Source: Candidatus Saccharimonadota bacterium
GTDB taxonomy: Bacteria; Patescibacteriota; Saccharimonadia; Saccharimonadales; Saccharimonadaceae
DNA: 10,102 nt
Reading direction: 5' to 3'
NCBI GenBank assembly: GCA_017510305.1
Contig: JAFWNO010000035.1
Coordinates: 1 to 10,102 of the forward strand
The notes beneath the pieces were generated by a model. It searched no databases, had not been told where the DNA came from, and saw only the letters and a list, made by a program, of their open reading frames with translations. Positions 1 to 6,815 of this stretch are shown here, piece by piece. Each line of letters begins with the position of its first letter. Position 1 is the first letter of the stretch. Made by a program: the position numbers and the translations under genes.

Positions 1-816
1 AAGGTGAGTCATGAAGTAATTCTTTGGGTCGCCAGTAGTCAACCACTTGCCAGCGGTCTTTTCGACGTAGACATCGCCATCTTCGGCCATCTTGGTAATA
101 GCATCTACTGTCCAGAGCTCGCCGTCTAGGCCGGTGTTGCGCGGGTCTAGGTGAGTGAAGATTTCTGGAGTAACAAGATAGCGACCATAAGAGGTGAGGT
201 TGCTTGGAGCATCCTCAATCTTTGGCTTCTCGACGATATTATCGAGCGTGCCCTTTGCTTCATCCTTGAGGCGGATAATGCCATATTTGTCTAATACTTC
301 AGTAGGCATCTCTTGGGAAATGATAATAGCCTTAGCGTCTGGGTGCTTTTCGTAGCTATCAATCAAGGTCTTAACATCAGAGGTGCCAAAGACAACATCA
401 TCAGAATAGAGCACCACAAATGCTTCATCATCGCGGATAAAGGGCTTTGCGGAAGCGATTGGGGAGCCATTGCCATAAGGGAAAGATGGATCCTGCTCGA
501 TAACGGTAATCTTTGGAAAATCTAGCACCTTTTGAATTGGGGCGTAGCGGTCTTCCTTGCCCTGGGAAGCAAGCTGCTTTCTGATGCGATTGACAGAGTT
601 ATTGAAGTAATCTTCATAGATAGGCTTACCCTCGCGGGTGGCGACGATGATGATTTCCTCGATACCGGCATCGGCACATTCCTCTACGACAAGTTGCATA
701 ATGGGCTTGTTGCCGATAGGTAGCATGGCCTTTGGAATAGTCTTGGTAATTGGCAAGTAGCGGCTAGCAAAGCCGGCGTCCGTGATGATAGCTTTGGTGG
801 GTTTCTTGTAACTCAT
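1..816 (-). CDS. galU: GalU-type UTP-glucose-1-phosphate uridylyltransferase, 3' end missing
   Basis: Nucleotidyltransferase of the GalU family, expected to make UDP-glucose from UTP and glucose-1-phosphate in the cytosol for envelope glycans. 272 codons are present and the frame is still open at the left edge; the family is usually about 280-300 residues, so little is missing. Seen: an N-terminal signature loop (residues 14-34) with the TKxxPKxMLP core, a metal-site DD at 139-140 (YSDD), NIVEKP at 193-198, GRYLVTPEIF at 211-220 and GELWTVDAI at 232-240. The signature loop reads AGFASRYLP where most GalU proteins have GxGTRxLP, and the GLGHA-like segment is replaced by YGNGSPIAS (114-122), so the exact sugar or nucleotide is uncertain. 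The ATG at 816 is preceded by AAAAGGAG (821-828 on the plus strand), a good ribosome binding site. The gene is last in the leftward series and has its own promoter. The family call is firm; substrate specificity is inferred. Confidence 0.9.
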   Translation of the reverse strand, partial: MSYKKPTKAIITDAGFASRYLPITKTIPKAMLPIGNKPIMQLVVEECADAGIEEIIIVATREGKPIYEDYFNNSVNRIRKQLASQGKEDRYAPIQKVLDFPKITVIEQDPSFPYGNGSPIASAKPFIRDDEAFVVLYSDDVVFGTSDVKTLIDSYEKHPDAKAIIISQEMPTEVLDKYGIIRLKDEAKGTLDNIVEKPKIEDAPSNLTSYGRYLVTPEIFTHLDPRNTGLDGELWTVDAITKMAEDGDVYVEKTAGKWLTTGDPKNYFMTHL

Positions 817-834
817 TTTTAACTCCTTTTGTTA

Positions 835-863
835 ATTATAACACATAACACGAGCGGTGTTGA
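835..863 (-). promoter_or_regulatory. Putative galU promoter
   Basis: On the minus strand a perfect TATAAT (835-840) is preceded by TGT, giving an extended -10. A TCAACA hexamer (858-863), four of six matches to TTGACA, lies 17 bases upstream. Transcription would begin near 828, leaving a leader of about 12 bases that contains the ribosome binding site. The -35 lies inside the left arm of the palindrome at 846-989. Inferred from sequence only. Confidence 0.5.
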
Positions 864-989
864 GATTTTGTATCTACTTTCTCAACGCCTGCGTTTTTGG
901 AAAAGTAAAGGCACAAGGCCATTGACTTTTCCAAAAGCCTCCGGGATACTATTTCAAAAGTAGATGCAAAATCTTCCACCTCGCTGTTA
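846..989. repeat. Nested intergenic palindrome A
   Basis: An imperfect long inverted repeat fills the gap between the HdeD-like gene and galU. The inner parts of the outer arms, 864-880 and 957-973, are complementary over 17 positions with one mismatch. Complementarity continues with small gaps out to TAACA (846-850) and TGTTA (985-989). Inside sits a perfect 12-bp inverted repeat: TTTTGGAAAAGT at 895-906 and ACTTTTCCAAAA at 925-936, with an 18-base loop. The right arm includes the stop codon of the HdeD-like gene; the left arm carries the putative galU -35. No T-run follows the hairpin in the leftward direction, so it is not a standard intrinsic terminator. It could be a MITE- or REP-like element, or a structured RNA in the mRNA. 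Confidence 0.75.
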
Positions 990-1604
990 TTTGCTCTTTT
1001 TACTAGCTTTCTTTTTCTTGCTAGATACCTTCATGTGGGAGGCCTGCTCGAGCTTGTATTCTTTGGCTTGATCGCGATTGTGGACGCCATAGATAAGATT
1101 GGCAACGCCAAAAATCATCATATATGTGCCAAAGAATTGAAGGAAGGCGGTAGTAGAGAAATTGCCAGCGTTAAAGACAACGAAGCCGAGAATTGCGCCA
1201 CAGATGCCACAGACCATCCAGATGAATTTATCGGTGGTGTCATCTATAGATTTAAGACTGATTAGGATTTCAAAGATGCCTCTGGCTAAAGTGTAAATAG
1301 CAATAATGGTGAGCTGAAGCGCCGTGCCTTGGCCGAGAGTAAAGAGCAGCAGGAAGGCCACGCAAATCTCAATAATGGCGATGGCAAGGTTTAACATCCA
1401 AGTCTGCTGCATGCGCGAGCGATAGATAACATTAAACATCTCGATAATGCCGAGGCCGAGCAAGACAACGCCGACTACGGTAATGAGAAAGTTAATATCT
1501 GTATTTGGAGTGAACATGATGTACCAGCCAAAGAGTAGCGAAATGATGCCTTGAAAGACATACACAAGCCAGTGGCTGTCAACATATGATTTTTTTATTG
1601 CCAT
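987..1604 (-). CDS. HdeD/DUF308-type membrane protein
   Basis: 205-residue integral membrane protein with six predicted helices, at about residues 13-31, 38-60, 69-90, 94-117, 127-146 and 153-174. Helix number, length and the paired glycine-rich hydrophobic hairpins match the HdeD/DUF308 family. E. coli HdeD is linked to acid resistance, but most members have no known function. The last 30 residues form a soluble, very basic tail with repeated lysines (KKKK at 196-199), probably cytoplasmic by the positive-inside rule. The ATG at 1604 is preceded by AAGGA (plus strand 1610-1614), 5 bases away. The gene follows the second FemAB gene after 53 bases that hold a TATAAT, so it may be transcribed with the cell-wall cluster, from its own promoter, or both. 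The family call rests on topology and general resemblance, not on a diagnostic residue. Confidence 0.75.
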   Translation of the reverse strand: MAIKKSYVDSHWLVYVFQGIISLLFGWYIMFTPNTDINFLITVVGVVLLGLGIIEMFNVIYRSRMQQTWMLNLAIAIIEICVAFLLLFTLGQGTALQLTIIAIYTLARGIFEILISLKSIDDTTDKFIWMVCGICGAILGFVVFNAGNFSTTAFLQFFGTYMMIFGVANLIYGVHNRDQAKEYKLEQASHMKVSSKKKKASKKSK

Positions 1605-1630
1605 AATGGTCCTTGTTTATACTTATGTTT

Positions 1631-1639
1631 ATTATACCA
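1631..1639 (-). promoter_or_regulatory. Extended -10 element before the HdeD-like gene
   Basis: The minus strand reads TGGTATAAT, a perfect -10 with the TGN extension, in the 53-base gap after the FemAB stop. No recognisable -35 lies 16-18 bases upstream. Transcription would begin about 20 bases before the ATG at 1604. Confidence 0.4.
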
Positions 1640-1657
1640 CATTTTAACATTTTAGGA

Positions 1658-2683
1658 TTAGACGTGGCGGAGTTTTTTGCGGGCGGACTCAATGAGGTAA
1701 GTCTTTTTATAGGAAACGGGCTTGATGATTAAATCGTGGGCGGGGAGATATTTTAACTCCTCGCAGCCAAAGCCACGCTTAAAGACTGATACGCCGTAGA
1801 AGCGATGCTTAGTATCATCCTCGGCGACGATACCCCAGAGATTGTAGCGCTTGATGCCGCGCTCTTTGGCGTCGCGCATGGCAGTAAGGTGGAGTAGCGG
1901 TGCGCCAGACAGTTTGGTGCCGAGCTCGGTAGAGGCGCCGTAGTGATAGCTTGCTTCATTACCATAGAATATCATCATATTTTGGGCAAGAATTTCATCG
2001 CCATATTTGGCGGTATAGATGACAGCCTCGCCATTTTCGGCGAAGGCGGCAAATTGCTTCACGAGAAAATCTTCGGAAAAGGCAAAAAATTCGTGGCGCT
2101 TGGCTGTTTCTACTTGGATGCGGTAAAATTCGTGAGCATCGGCAGGATTGGTGGATTTTTCTACGGTGATGTCGTTTTTGGCGGCCTTTCTGAGGGCGCG
2201 GCGGAGGCGCTGACGCATATTTTTCATCAATTCTTCCTCGGATAGATTGAGGTCTAGCACGCCGGCATACTCCACCGAGAGATACATTGGCGCCTTTTTC
2301 AGGCCTAAATCTTTAAATAATTTCAAGCTGTTATCTGATAATTCCAGCTGTGGGCGAACACGCACAAAAACACAGTTTAGCCTTTCTCCCTGCTCTTTTA
2401 TGTCTTGAAAAACCTTTTTAACGAGGGATTTATTGTTCCAGTCTAAAATTGGGCCACCGGCGATGGCAAGGTGGCGGCCACGCTTCGCCGGCTCTACCTG
2501 CCCAGCATAGGCGGCGACGATTTTGCCCTTTTCATCTACGGCAATACGGCGGACAATTTCGTGGCCGTAATTATGATAAAACTCATAAAAATCCCAACTC
2601 TGGAGAAAGTTTGCCTCAGGGTGAGAGGTGACAAAATTATCCCATTTTGATTTAGAAGTAGCATCTTTGATTTCGTATTTCAT
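1658..2683 (-). CDS. FemA/FemB-family aminoacyltransferase (intact copy)
   Basis: 341-residue FemAB/FemX-type protein. Family members move an amino acid from aminoacyl-tRNA onto a lipid-linked peptidoglycan precursor at the inner face of the membrane to build the interpeptide bridge. Seen: RGRHLAIAGGPILDW (68-82), FVRVRPQL (106-113), the basic segment MRQRLRRALRKA (156-167) corresponding to the family's MxxKTRYNI region, HYGAS (247-251), RYNLWGI (279-285) and YGVSVFKRGFG (296-306) near the C-terminus. The arrangement fits two GNAT-like halves. Its ATG shares one base with the TAA of the upstream FemAB copy (TAATG), so translation is probably coupled; AAGGAG lies 9 bases before the ATG. It is a diverged paralogue of that upstream gene. 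Which amino acid is added cannot be read from the sequence. Confidence 0.88.
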   Translation of the reverse strand: MKYEIKDATSKSKWDNFVTSHPEANFLQSWDFYEFYHNYGHEIVRRIAVDEKGKIVAAYAGQVEPAKRGRHLAIAGGPILDWNNKSLVKKVFQDIKEQGERLNCVFVRVRPQLELSDNSLKLFKDLGLKKAPMYLSVEYAGVLDLNLSEEELMKNMRQRLRRALRKAAKNDITVEKSTNPADAHEFYRIQVETAKRHEFFAFSEDFLVKQFAAFAENGEAVIYTAKYGDEILAQNMMIFYGNEASYHYGASTELGTKLSGAPLLHLTAMRDAKERGIKRYNLWGIVAEDDTKHRFYGVSVFKRGFGCEELKYLPAHDLIIKPVSYKKTYLIESARKKLRHV

Positions 2684-3630
2684 TATAAGTTTCTCCTTTT
2701 CTTGCGAAGCTTTTCTACGGCAAGGTCTATTTTATATCTGGCGGGACTAATGATAATATCGTGTGCGGGGACAAACTCGACAATTTCGCCGCCAAAGCCG
2801 GTCTTGAAAGTGGTGACGCCGGAATAGCGGTGATTTTTAACGCCCGGCGGGGCGATGCCCCAGAGATTATACCGTTTAATTCCCTGTTTTTTTAAATCTT
2901 TCATCGCTTGCCACTGGAGAGCGTAAGCACCGGGAAGCTTGCGGTTTAAATCTGTGGAGGCAGCCTCGAAGTACTCGGCCTCGTCGCCATCAGAAATGGT
3001 TAATCCATATGCGATTTTATCATCAAGGCTAGCGATATAGATTTGGGCATTTTTGCCGAAGGCTTCGCGTTCGGCGAGGAGAGTTTTCAGGTCGGGGGGG
3101 ATGAAGTGTTGGCGGCGGGCAGTTTCCACCTGAACGGCGTGAAATTCGTTGAATAATTCTTCTGAATTGCCACTTTCTACTTTGATGTCAAGTTTATCCG
3201 CACGGCGAACTTCGTAGCGAGTCTAGCGGCGCATATCGGCTAGCAACTCATCCTCTGATTTTGTTAAATCAATAATTACGGTATGTTCGGCGTGTAGATG
3301 CATCGGCGCCTTAACGGCTCCAATACTCTTTAAGATTTCTAGATTCTCTGGCGTATTGAGTAATTGCGGGCGAAGGCGGACAAAAACACATTTATTTTCT
3401 TTGGCGATTTCACGAATCTTGACAAAAGCGGCTTCCACTTCTGTTTTATCGTTCCAATTTAAGATTGGGCCACCTGGGATTTCTAGGTAGCGACCGCGGC
3501 GGGCGGATTTAACAATTAGATAATTGGTATGCTCGCCAAATTTAACGGAAGCAACTTTATGACCAACTAGCTCGTTCATCTTGGCCCAAGCTTTGCTCTG
3601 GAGAAAATTGGCAGGATATTCAGCAATCAT
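2683..3630 (-). pseudogene. FemA/FemB-family aminoacyltransferase interrupted by an in-frame TAG
   Basis: One frame of 315 positions from ATG 3630 to TAA 2683-2685, broken only by a TAG at 3223-3225 (codon 136). The first part (135 residues) carries RGRYLEIPGGPILNW and FVRLRPQL; the second carries RYNLWGI and YSGVTTFKTGFG, which match the intact paralogue next door. Across the stop the frame reads ADMRR-stop-TRYEVRRADK. Many FemAB proteins have KTRY here, so one change from AAG to TAG would explain the lesion. No frameshift or second stop is seen. Relative to the paralogue the N-terminus is about 22 residues shorter. The ATG overlaps the stop of the DegT-type gene (ATGA), with GGAG 11 bases upstream. 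It could be a recent pseudogene, a sequencing error, a suppressed stop, or two separately made halves. The first in-frame start-type codon of the second half is a GTG at 3129 without a clear ribosome binding site. Confidence 0.85.
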
Positions 3631-4736
3631 TTTACTTCATACTCCTTGACAATTCTACACGCTGGGCGGAGGGCGATTTTAGAATAATTAGTCGGGAAAT
3701 TAATGATTTCCTCGGCTAACTCGGTAGCAACAGGACACTCGCCTGTCGGAAAATTGACATCTGCGTAATATCTGGCTGGAGCTACTGGTACATCATACCA
3801 AGTGTCATTAAAGTAGAAACCTTTGTGTTGTAATTTTTGCAATACTTCATCACGATCGCGAACAAAGTAAAAATCTCTGATAGGTGGGCGGCTCTTAGGC
3901 AATCTCTCTAGCTGGCGAAGGGCTAGTTTAGCCTGCCAGTGCGTGCAGCGGCGAGAAAGATCTAGCTCGGCATCGGCAGAACGCTGGACGATATGTAGTG
4001 CGAGTAATATTCGCATAAATACCCCTGATAGGTGCAAATAACTGAGCGCGCGAGCAGTTAAGCCAATTAGTGGATAAAACCGCGCACGCAGGCTGCTTTT
4101 TAACTTCGGCTTCCTATCTGGCTGCTCCAGAATATTATCATTAGCCTTGTTCAAAATCAACGCGCCGCCGGCAACAGTATCGATAGATTTGCCTTTACCA
4201 AAACTTAGTACCGTAGCATCACCTACGGTGCCCGCCTCGCGGCCGTCTGGATAACGCACTCCAGCCGAGTGAGCAAGATCCTCGATAATTACAAGCTTAT
4301 TTTTATTGCAGAATTTCTCAATCGCCTTCATGTCGACGGGGTGGCCGAGGTTATTTTGGACGATAATCGCCTTGGCCTCCGGATGCTCCTTGAAACAGGC
4401 CTCCAATTCTTTGATGCCATAGTGTAAAGTTTCCCGATTCACATCGGCAAAAACGGGCGTACAGCCGCCAGCATTAACGGCCTCTACTACGGCATAGCAA
4501 GTAAGACTAGTGATAATGACCTCAGACTCTGGCTCGACAACTAATTCTACCGCACGAGTGAGAGCCGAACGGCCTGTGGTATAGAGCACGACTTTATCTT
4601 CGTCCGTATCATATCTCTTGGCAAGATACGCGACTAGTTTATTGGAATTTTTCTGCGTACCAAAGGCAAAAGTATGCCTGAGGATGTCTAGCAGTCTAAA
4701 ATTTGCTGAGAGTGAGAGAAAATAATGTTTGCCCAT
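3627..4736 (-). CDS. DegT/DnrJ/EryC1/StrS-type PLP-dependent enzyme
   Basis: 369-residue fold-type I PLP protein. Family members mostly transaminate keto-sugars on nucleotide carriers; a few are dehydratases. Seen: TGRSAL (54-59) for the cofactor phosphate, NNLGHPVDM (128-136), EDLAHSAG (152-159) with the Asp expected at the pyridine nitrogen, and SFGKGKSID (178-186) followed by AGG, which places the Schiff-base lysine at K183. The C-terminal third matches the family less clearly and holds a hydrophobic stretch (about 221-250) that might touch the membrane. The ATG lies 1 base after the hydrolase stop and the TGA overlaps the first FemAB ATG, so the gene is embedded in the cell-wall operon. 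A role in an amino sugar or a precursor side chain is inferred from context; the substrate is unknown. Confidence 0.82.
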   Translation of the reverse strand: MGKHYFLSLSANFRLLDILRHTFAFGTQKNSNKLVAYLAKRYDTDEDKVVLYTTGRSALTRAVELVVEPESEVIITSLTCYAVVEAVNAGGCTPVFADVNRETLHYGIKELEACFKEHPEAKAIIVQNNLGHPVDMKAIEKFCNKNKLVIIEDLAHSAGVRYPDGREAGTVGDATVLSFGKGKSIDTVAGGALILNKANDNILEQPDRKPKLKSSLRARFYPLIGLTARALSYLHLSGVFMRILLALHIVQRSADAELDLSRRCTHWQAKLALRQLERLPKSRPPIRDFYFVRDRDEVLQKLQHKGFYFNDTWYDVPVAPARYYADVNFPTGECPVATELAEEIINFPTNYSKIALRPACRIVKEYEVK

Positions 4737-4737
4737 C

Positions 4738-5415
4738 CTATTTTACCTTGTTTAGTGTTTCGATAATTACCCTTGCTAGCCCCGTAGGATCTGTGATATA
4801 TGGTGCGTGATTCCAGTTTTCTCTAGTGATTAATTCGCTATTTTTAATGCTTTCGTGCATCTTTTTTCCTTGCCTTAGAGGGGTAACATTATCGGCCTCA
4901 CCCCAGATAATCGTTGTGGGAATTACAACATCTTCTATCTTGAGATTTTTGTCGGAATCGAGCATATTGGCAAGAGTCTGCTTCATATTCTCTGGGGCAT
5001 TGTCATAATCTGAGGCACCGAGGACTTTATGCACCACCTTCCGAAGAGGTTTCACCTTTTTAAGAGGCGCCATGACCTTGGAGGCTTTTCTTGATAAGTC
5101 GCGCTTTTTTGATGGCTCGTAGACGCCGGCAGCGTCGAGCAAAATGAGATGTTTTAGTTTATCTTGCTTCTTGCTACAGAGATTTAGTAAAATGCGACCG
5201 CCATTGCTATGGCCAAGAGCGATGGCGCCATCAGGGATATTTTCATCTGCCCATTTGGCATATTCCTCAATAGTCCAGACTTTTTCAGATGGAGTAGTAA
5301 GGCCTGGGACTTTTAGCATTCTTACATTTATGCCAGCTTTTTTAAGTGCGGCGATTGTGCCATTCCAAGGCTCTATAGTATATGTCCATCCGTGAATAAT
5401 GTAAAGGGTAATCAT
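4738..5415 (-). CDS. Alpha/beta hydrolase
   Basis: 225-residue single-domain alpha/beta hydrolase without a signal peptide, hence probably cytosolic. Seen: the HG oxyanion motif at residues 8-9, the nucleophile elbow GHSNGG with Ser70, Asp175 in WGEADNVTP and His203 in WNHAPY. This completes a catalytic triad in the usual order. A lysine-rich insertion between strands (about 102-132) would form the lid. The ATG overlaps the TGA of the Mur ligase gene by 4 bases (ATGA), with AGAGGA 8 bases upstream. The gene ends in TAG one base before the DegT-type ATG. Its position between a Mur ligase and FemAB genes suggests ester, amide or lipid-linked precursor hydrolysis in envelope metabolism. The family is too broad to name a substrate. 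Confidence 0.85.
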   Translation of the reverse strand: MITLYIIHGWTYTIEPWNGTIAALKKAGINVRMLKVPGLTTPSEKVWTIEEYAKWADENIPDGAIALGHSNGGRILLNLCSKKQDKLKHLILLDAAGVYEPSKKRDLSRKASKVMAPLKKVKPLRKVVHKVLGASDYDNAPENMKQTLANMLDSDKNLKIEDVVIPTTIIWGEADNVTPLRQGKKMHESIKNSELITRENWNHAPYITDPTGLARVIIETLNKVK

Positions 5416-6686
5416 GAATCTAATCCTCTCTTTTTGCGGCGAGCTATAGCTGCCTTTTCGCGGCGCGGAAGCAAATTGATATCTTCAGGATTTTTAAGCA
5501 ATTTCTCGATAATCCACTCTAGGTATTGGCTACCCTTGAAAATGAGAGTCTCATTGCCTTTGGTATGCTTTTTAATATACTCAAGAGCATCTGTAGGCTC
5601 GAGGAAAGAGACGGCTTTAATCTTTTTTTTCTTCAAGATGGGCAAGGTGTATTTATTGGTGCGGTGGCCGACTAATACTACCTGGTCTGGCTTGACATTG
5701 GCAATGGCGGCGGCAAGTTTTTTATGCTCTTCACTCTCAATGGATCCTTGGTCGACAATATCGCCAATCACGAGCCATTTGTGCGGAGCGCGGAGAGATT
5801 TAGCCATTTCAAGGATGGATTCCATGCTGATAAGGTGAGCATTGTAACTGCTGTCGATAATTTTAAGGCCATTTACTCCTTCAAAGAAACTGCTGCGGCC
5901 TGGCGGCAAAGGCAGATCGGAAAAATCAGTGATGAGTTTAACTTTGAGGAATTTGCATAGTTTTTCAAGCATGACTAGCTGAATCACTAAATCTTTCGGC
6001 TGGGGTGTAGCAAAGTGAAAAGTCTGGCCGTTTACGGTAAAATCGGAGTGGTCTGGGTAGACGGTGTATTTTTCTAGCTCGGACTTGTAGCATTTGGTAA
6101 CTTTAGCCTCTAGGCCTTTGGTGCTTTCAACCATTTCGGGGATGTCGCCATCGATGTAAACTTGGCGGACGGTGTGGCGCGGGATGGTGGCAAATTCGTG
6201 AGCGATGGCAGTCTTTAAATCTGGGAAGGTACCCGCCTCAACTTGCTTTTCAAACTGCACAGCGTGAGAAAGCCCGAAAGATATCCAGAGAGAGACCTCT
6301 GGCTCTAGCCAAGAGGCGACAAATTCGGCCTCGTGAGGGCGCTCGCCGTCAATCTCGACAATGTAAAATTCTTCGGTGTGATGATAGAATAATGATTTAA
6401 TAGGGACGGCAAAGATAAGGTAAAGCCAGCGAGATTTGGAGCCTTTGATGCCCTTTAGGCCGACTAGATCAAAGGCTACGCCAAAGGCGGAATTAGCATC
6501 GTGCGAATAGTGGGCACGAGAGCCTAACTCTTTCTCTATTAAGTGGAGCATGGTAGTCTTGCCGACGGAGCCGGTGACGGCGATAATGCGTGGCGCCCAG
6601 CGCTTCAGGGAGCGATCCGCAAAAAACTTGAAGTATCTCGCGGCCACGAAATAGAAGCGTTTCTTGAATTTTGCTACCACACTCAT
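5412..6686 (-). CDS. Mur ligase family protein, MurF-like, lacking the usual N-terminal domain
   Basis: 424-residue ATP-dependent amide ligase of the Mur family, closest to MurF, which adds D-Ala-D-Ala to the UDP-MurNAc-peptide. Seen: P-loop TGSVGKTT (38-45), VEIDGE (110-115) at the Mg-binding Glu position, SHAVQFE (140-146) at the place of the MurF AHLExF motif, PPGR (261-264), IDSSYNAHLISM (277-288) corresponding to the YNANPxSM segment, and KGS (384-386). In typical MurF the P-loop lies near residue 110, after a substrate-binding domain. Here only 36 residues precede it and they look basic and amphipathic, so the UDP-sugar domain is absent and the substrate may differ. The C-terminus is basic. 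No ribosome binding site precedes the ATG at 6686, but the next in-frame ATG lies after the P-loop, so this start is likely. First gene of the leftward operon. Confidence 0.85.
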   Translation of the reverse strand: MSVVAKFKKRFYFVAARYFKFFADRSLKRWAPRIIAVTGSVGKTTMLHLIEKELGSRAHYSHDANSAFGVAFDLVGLKGIKGSKSRWLYLIFAVPIKSLFYHHTEEFYIVEIDGERPHEAEFVASWLEPEVSLWISFGLSHAVQFEKQVEAGTFPDLKTAIAHEFATIPRHTVRQVYIDGDIPEMVESTKGLEAKVTKCYKSELEKYTVYPDHSDFTVNGQTFHFATPQPKDLVIQLVMLEKLCKFLKVKLITDFSDLPLPPGRSSFFEGVNGLKIIDSSYNAHLISMESILEMAKSLRAPHKWLVIGDIVDQGSIESEEHKKLAAAIANVKPDQVVLVGHRTNKYTLPILKKKKIKAVSFLEPTDALEYIKKHTKGNETLIFKGSQYLEWIIEKLLKNPEDINLLPRREKAAIARRKKRGLDS

Positions 6687-6694
6687 ATGTATCT

Positions 6695-6703
6695 ATTTTA
6701 CCA
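6695..6703 (-). promoter_or_regulatory. Putative -10 for the cell-wall operon, leaderless
   Basis: The minus strand reads TGGTAAAAT, an extended -10 only 8 bases before the ATG at 6686, so transcription would start at or within a few bases of the start codon. The -35 is weak (TTTAAT, 17 bases upstream). A second perfect TATAAT lies at 6740-6745 on the same strand but has no good -35. Both fall within the plus-strand promoter region of the opposite gene. Confidence 0.35.
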
Positions 6704-6726
6704 CGATTTGCTCGCCGATTAAAGCA

Positions 6727-6755
6727 TTGACAAGGCGCGATTATAGTGATAGAAT
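6727..6755 (+). promoter_or_regulatory. Promoter of the 157-residue orphan gene
   Basis: Consensus TTGACA (6727-6732), a 17-base spacer and TAGAAT (6750-6755) preceded by TGA, an extended -10. Transcription would begin near 6762, giving a leader of about 55 bases. The ribosome binding site GAGGAGG (6803-6809) lies 6 bases before ATG 6816. Confidence 0.7.
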
Positions 6756-6815
6756 ATACAAAACCTAGAGTTAATAGTACTTTAAGAACCAAAGAGCATC
6801 GAGAGGAGGGCACAG

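Noticed and set aside
846-989. Integron attC site or CRISPR-like element
   Set aside because: No conserved integron core sites and no integrase gene in the window; inverted rather than regularly spaced direct repeats, so neither an attC nor a CRISPR array fits.
2683-3129. Separate 148-residue gene for the second half of the interrupted FemAB
   Set aside because: It begins at a GTG inside a conserved segment (QVETARR matches QVETAKR of the paralogue) and the frame is open back to the TAG, so it is the remainder of one gene, not a gene with its own start.
3223-3225. Alternative genetic code as the reason for the internal TAG
   Set aside because: TAG terminates the hydrolase gene one base before the next start codon, and TGA and TAA also end genes here, so no stop codon looks reassigned.
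5392-5838. 148-codon open frame on the plus strand opposite the Mur ligase gene
   Set aside because: Antisense to the conserved C-terminal motifs of the Mur ligase; no ribosome binding site; composition typical of a shadow frame.
6493-6813. 106-codon minus-strand open frame extending upstream of the Mur ligase start
   Set aside because: Out of frame with the P-loop, crosses the divergent promoter region, has no start signals, and its sequence is like no known protein.
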